From: Bacillus cereus ATCC 14579
GTDB lineage: Bacteria > Bacillota > Bacilli > Bacillales > Bacillaceae_G
Direction: 5' to 3'
Assembly: GCF_000007825.1 (NCBI RefSeq)
Contig: NC_004722.1
Coordinates: 3,264,501-3,328,500 of the forward strand
DNA: 64,000 bases
This document shows, piece by piece, positions 61,860 to 64,000 of this stretch; positions within the stretch are counted from its first letter, which is position 1, and each line of letters begins with the position of its first letter. A program made the translations under genes and the position numbers. Below the pieces are notes generated by a model. The model searched no databases. It was not told the DNA's origin and was given only the letters and a program-made list of their open reading frames with translations.

Positions 61860-61886
61860 TTAAGTTATAATATCATTATAACTTAA
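61860..61886. promoter_or_regulatory. Perfect 12-bp-arm palindrome between divergent genes
   Basis: TTAAGTTATAAT-ATC-ATTATAACTTAA. Each arm contains a TATAAT-like -10, so it could serve as a bidirectional promoter core and as a dimeric-regulator operator for the SH3 gene and the EamA leader. Only the sequence symmetry is observed. Confidence 0.5.
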
Positions 61887-61903
61887 AGAGGAGGAATGCA
61901 CTC

Positions 61904-61954
61904 ATGTACTACAACACTTCATTCGAAAACGATCAACCTGTAGGCCGTCTATAA
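61904..61954 (+). CDS. Leader peptide of the EamA transporter
   Basis: A 16-codon ORF, MYYNTSFENDQPVGRL, with AAAGAGGAGG eight to nine bases before the ATG. Its last codons lie inside the first pairing segment (61945-61950), and the stop codon falls in the first loop. This is the arrangement of erm and cat leader peptides, whose stalled ribosome opens the downstream gene. Confidence 0.65.
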   Translation: MYYNTSFENDQPVGRL

Positions 61955-62028
61955 ACTAAGACGGGCTTATAACACATACACTATGCCTCGTCTTAGGGAA
62001 CTCATATTACCCTAAAAATAGACGGAGG
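61945..62028 (+). promoter_or_regulatory. Translational attenuator of the EamA gene
   Basis: Four segments. 1:2 is CCGTCT/AGACGG (61945-61950, 61959-61964). 2:3 is CTAAGACGGGC with GCCTCGTCTTAG (61956-61966, 61985-61996), 11 bp with one bulge. 3:4 is CCTC-GTCT with AGAC-g-GAGG (61986-61993, 62020-62028), extended by TAGGG/CCCTA. Segment 4 contains the EamA ribosome site GGAGG. The resting fold 1:2 plus 3:4 hides it; a ribosome stalled on the leader frees it through 2:3. Confidence 0.65.
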
Positions 62029-62036
62029 TACTTCAA

Positions 62037-62921
62037 ATGAAACAAACAATTTTAGGAGCTATATGCTTATCACTAGCAGCAAGTATATGGGTCGGTATGT
62101 ATGTTGTTAGCAAATACGTACTCGATTTCATTCCACCACTAACACTCGTTTGGCTACGCTTTATTATCGCTTTTGTTGTTTTATATGGCATTTTGAAACT
62201 AGCTGAGAAAAAGCAAAAGAAAAAAGTAACCATTCGCAAAAAAGATTGGCTCCTATTCGCTTGGATTGGATTTATCGGCTATTTCATTTCGATCACATGC
62301 CAATTTATCGGAACAAAATTATCCGACGCTCATACAGGCTCGTTAGTTACATCAGCTACACCTGCATTTATGGTTATATTTGCAGCGCTCATTTTGAAAG
62401 AAAAACTAACTGCTCGTAGACTTTTATCTACTATAATAGCGACAATCGGTGTCATTATCGTAATCGGATGGGATATTGAAATTGGCTCCTATTTTATTGG
62501 AACAATCATTTTAGTTGGAGCCGCTATTACGTGGGCTTTACTATCTATTTATGTAAAAATCGCTTCAATCCAATTTTCATCCTTAGTTATTACAACGTAC
62601 GCAATTTTCTTTTCACTCTTTTTTATTACACCTTTTATGATATGGGAGCTACAAGCGGCCTCTATCGGAACAGTAAATACGTACGTAATATTAGGCGTAT
62701 TATACTTAGGAATCGTCTCAACAGCAGGTGCCTTTTTCCTTTGGAATAAAGGATTAAAATTACTGGATGCAAGCATAGGTTCCTTATTTTTCTTCTTCCA
62801 ACCTATCGTTGGATCATTACTTGGTTGGCTCTTATTAAATGAAACATTAAATAGTAACTTTTTTATTGGTGGTATTCTTATTATATGTAGCGTTTTAATT
62901 ACTACTTTTGAAAAGAAATAA
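62037..62921 (+). CDS. EamA family (DMT superfamily) transporter
   Basis: 294 aa with ten hydrophobic segments in two EamA halves (SLAASIWVGMYVVSKYVLDF, LTLVWLRFIIAF; second half ITWALLSIYVKIA, GSLFFFFQPIVGSLLGWLLL). Typical drug/metabolite exporter of the cytoplasmic membrane. The GGAGG site at 62024-62028 is predicted to be masked by the leader hairpin, so production should depend on stalling in the leader, for example by a translation inhibitor it exports. Confidence 0.88.
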   Translation: MKQTILGAICLSLAASIWVGMYVVSKYVLDFIPPLTLVWLRFIIAFVVLYGILKLAEKKQKKKVTIRKKDWLLFAWIGFIGYFISITCQFIGTKLSDAHTGSLVTSATPAFMVIFAALILKEKLTARRLLSTIIATIGVIIVIGWDIEIGSYFIGTIILVGAAITWALLSIYVKIASIQFSSLVITTYAIFFSLFFITPFMIWELQAASIGTVNTYVILGVLYLGIVSTAGAFFLWNKGLKLLDASIGSLFFFFQPIVGSLLGWLLLNETLNSNFFIGGILIICSVLITTFEKK

Positions 62922-62923
62922 AA

Positions 62924-62952
62924 AGCAGGCAGAGATTCTTAGTCTCTGCCTG
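62924..62952. terminator. Terminator between convergent genes
   Basis: AGCAGGCAGAGA / TCTCTGCCTG. It runs into the 3' end of the convergent hypothetical gene. Confidence 0.7.
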
Positions 62953-63475
62953 TTCGCATTATTGGATCTTGGTCGTGAAAACCAATACAAATCGGTATAT
63001 TATTTTGCACTTCACTACGTACACTTATAAAACTACACAGCGTTTTAGCAATTAAATATAAAGTGATACCGATTGCTTTTTCACTTGTGTCAAAGCCATT
63101 TTCATTATACATATCCGCTAATTCTACAGACTCCGGTCCCTCAACATCATATGTCCATTCAGAAGCCCAATCATCATCCTCTTCTTCAAGTGGAGCATAC
63201 TCCTCACAAATATAAAACTGACTAGTCCACTCGTTATCAAGGTCATACTCAAAATAAATCGCTTTTGCTTCTTCATTAGTAGCCATTTCTACAGCTGCAT
63301 CCAAACCTACTCGAATATTTACCTTATATGACTCTACATCAATTACTTTAATTCGTTCTGCATATTCTGTAGACGCCAACATGCAACAAATATCATAATA
63401 CTTCGCTTCTATTTGCTCTACTGCTAACGAAAAGACATCCTCTTGCATCTCTTCTAAATACTGAAATATATCCAC
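62939..63475 (-). CDS. Acidic hypothetical protein
   Basis: 178 aa, strongly acidic (EEYAPLEEEDDDWASEW), cytosolic, mixed alpha/beta. No family recognised. It follows the pentapeptide-repeat gene by 19 bp on the same strand, so it is probably cotranscribed with it. Function unknown. Confidence 0.65.
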   Translation of the reverse strand: MDIFQYLEEMQEDVFSLAVEQIEAKYYDICCMLASTEYAERIKVIDVESYKVNIRVGLDAAVEMATNEEAKAIYFEYDLDNEWTSQFYICEEYAPLEEEDDDWASEWTYDVEGPESVELADMYNENGFDTSEKAIGITLYLIAKTLCSFISVRSEVQNNIPICIGFHDQDPIMRTGRD

Positions 63476-63494
63476 ACTAAATACTCCTCACTCT

Positions 63495-64000
63495 TTACGC
63501 ACTCCAATGCGATGGACGAGACAATAATTTCGGTAATTTCGTATGTTTGTCCCCTCTAGCAGCATTAACTTGAACTTGCGTCAGAAAAATACTATTAGTA
63601 AAATCAGCCCCGCGAATATCTGCATCTCGCAAATCTGCTCCGATGAGATCTGCTCCTCTTAAATCTGCACCATTTAAGTTAGCCGCAATTAAGTAAGCTC
63701 CTCTTAAATTTGCACCTTGTAAATTTTTCTTTTTCAGATTCGCTCCCATAAGGTCTGCTCCGCGGTGAATAATTCGTTTCTTACGCGCAGTATTCATTTC
63801 CTTCCATACTAATTCGCTCGTTTCTAAAAGAAGAATGTTCACCTCTGCCCTATGCATTGGAACATTTATTTTCATTAGCTCATCTGGATTTAAATTCGAA
63901 AGTCGCTCTGTCTCCTCAATTGCGGTCTCCAGCTCTTTATGAATTGGCTGTGTTGCCTTTAAAAGAATCGCTTCATTCAAATACCAAAGCATTTCATGAA
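63495..64000 (-). CDS. Pentapeptide-repeat protein, 5' end outside the window
   Basis: The visible 165 residues start with a helical segment (IHKELETAIEETERLSNL) and then show about nine pentapeptide repeats (RGADLMGANLKKKNLQGANL and on to ADIRGADF), predicting a right-handed beta-helix. The frame lies at the window edge and the only in-frame ATG (63992) has no visible ribosome site, so the true start is probably outside. Relatives are cytosolic with undefined targets. Confidence 0.8.
   Translation of the reverse strand, partial: HEMLWYLNEAILLKATQPIHKELETAIEETERLSNLNPDELMKINVPMHRAEVNILLLETSELVWKEMNTARKKRIIHRGADLMGANLKKKNLQGANLRGAYLIAANLNGADLRGADLIGADLRDADIRGADFTNSIFLTQVQVNAARGDKHTKLPKLLSRPSHWSA

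Noticed and set aside
1..64000. tRNA, rRNA, insertion sequences, prophage or integrase genes
   Set aside because: No cloverleaf-like sequence, transposase, integrase or terminal inverted repeats with target duplications were recognised by eye on either strand.

Overview
The window is low-GC Firmicute chromosome and fits the Bacillus cereus group. Reasons: tandem collagen-like (BclA-type) spore-surface genes, apparent second copies of histidyl-tRNA synthetase, tryptophanyl-tRNA synthetase and DXP reductoisomerase, NETI, UPF0316 and DUF1292 family proteins, and strong AGGAGG ribosome binding sites with frequent TTG/GTG starts. No rRNA, tRNA, insertion sequence, prophage or CRISPR array was seen.

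Layout. (1) 1-8.4 kb, minus strand: a type VII secretion (WXG100) effector operon ending in a polymorphic toxin with a nuclease-like tip, a presumed immunity protein and a broken pentapeptide-repeat gene. Two orphan toxin-tip/immunity cassettes follow; they share a 203-bp repeat and have similar terminators. (2) 8.4-18.3 kb: D,D-carboxypeptidase and CapA-like lipoproteins, NETI protein and MFS pump, a hydrolase divergent from a MarR/MFS pair, a truncated serine hydrolase, a dispersed repeat and YbaK. (3) 18.3-31 kb: hisS2 behind a leader-peptide attenuator, small secreted proteins, a HypR/HypO-like redox pair, a short pyruvate kinase, an SDR, an ABC exporter and a DUF3796/XRE pair. (4) 31-42.5 kb: hydrolases, phosphatase, acetyltransferases and Nudix, T-box-controlled trpS, dxr, AI-2E family and GlsB-like membrane proteins, and a c-di-AMP (ydaO) riboswitch in front of a 47-codon ORF. 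(5) 42.5-47.6 kb: two tandem collagen-like genes. (6) 47.7-55.6 kb: frameshifted methyltransferase, CGNR regulator divergent from an MFS pump, TPR protein, small membrane or lipoproteins, a CNNM-type protein and a MerR regulator. (7) 55.8-61.4 kb: a CDP-sugar cluster (rfbF, rfbG, C-methyltransferase, epimerase) bracketed by two paralogous glycosyltransferases in opposite orientation. (8) 61.5-64 kb: SH3 protein, an EamA transporter behind an erm/cat-like translational attenuator, a hypothetical protein and a pentapeptide-repeat gene cut by the window edge.

How it fits together. The collagen-like pair and the CDP-6-deoxyhexose cluster plausibly supply a spore-surface glycoprotein and its sugar, though no spore promoter was identified. 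Conditional RNA control is a recurring theme: a His leader peptide at hisS2, a Trp T-box at trpS, a c-di-AMP riboswitch, and a stalling-type leader at the EamA gene. The two leader peptides (14 and 16 codons) and the 47-codon ORF are easy to miss, and these RNA devices are the most interesting content. The window also has clear decay: a nonsense codon, two single-base homopolymer frameshifts, a truncated hydrolase, and two genes whose best start codons are non-standard (ATT and ATA/ATT).
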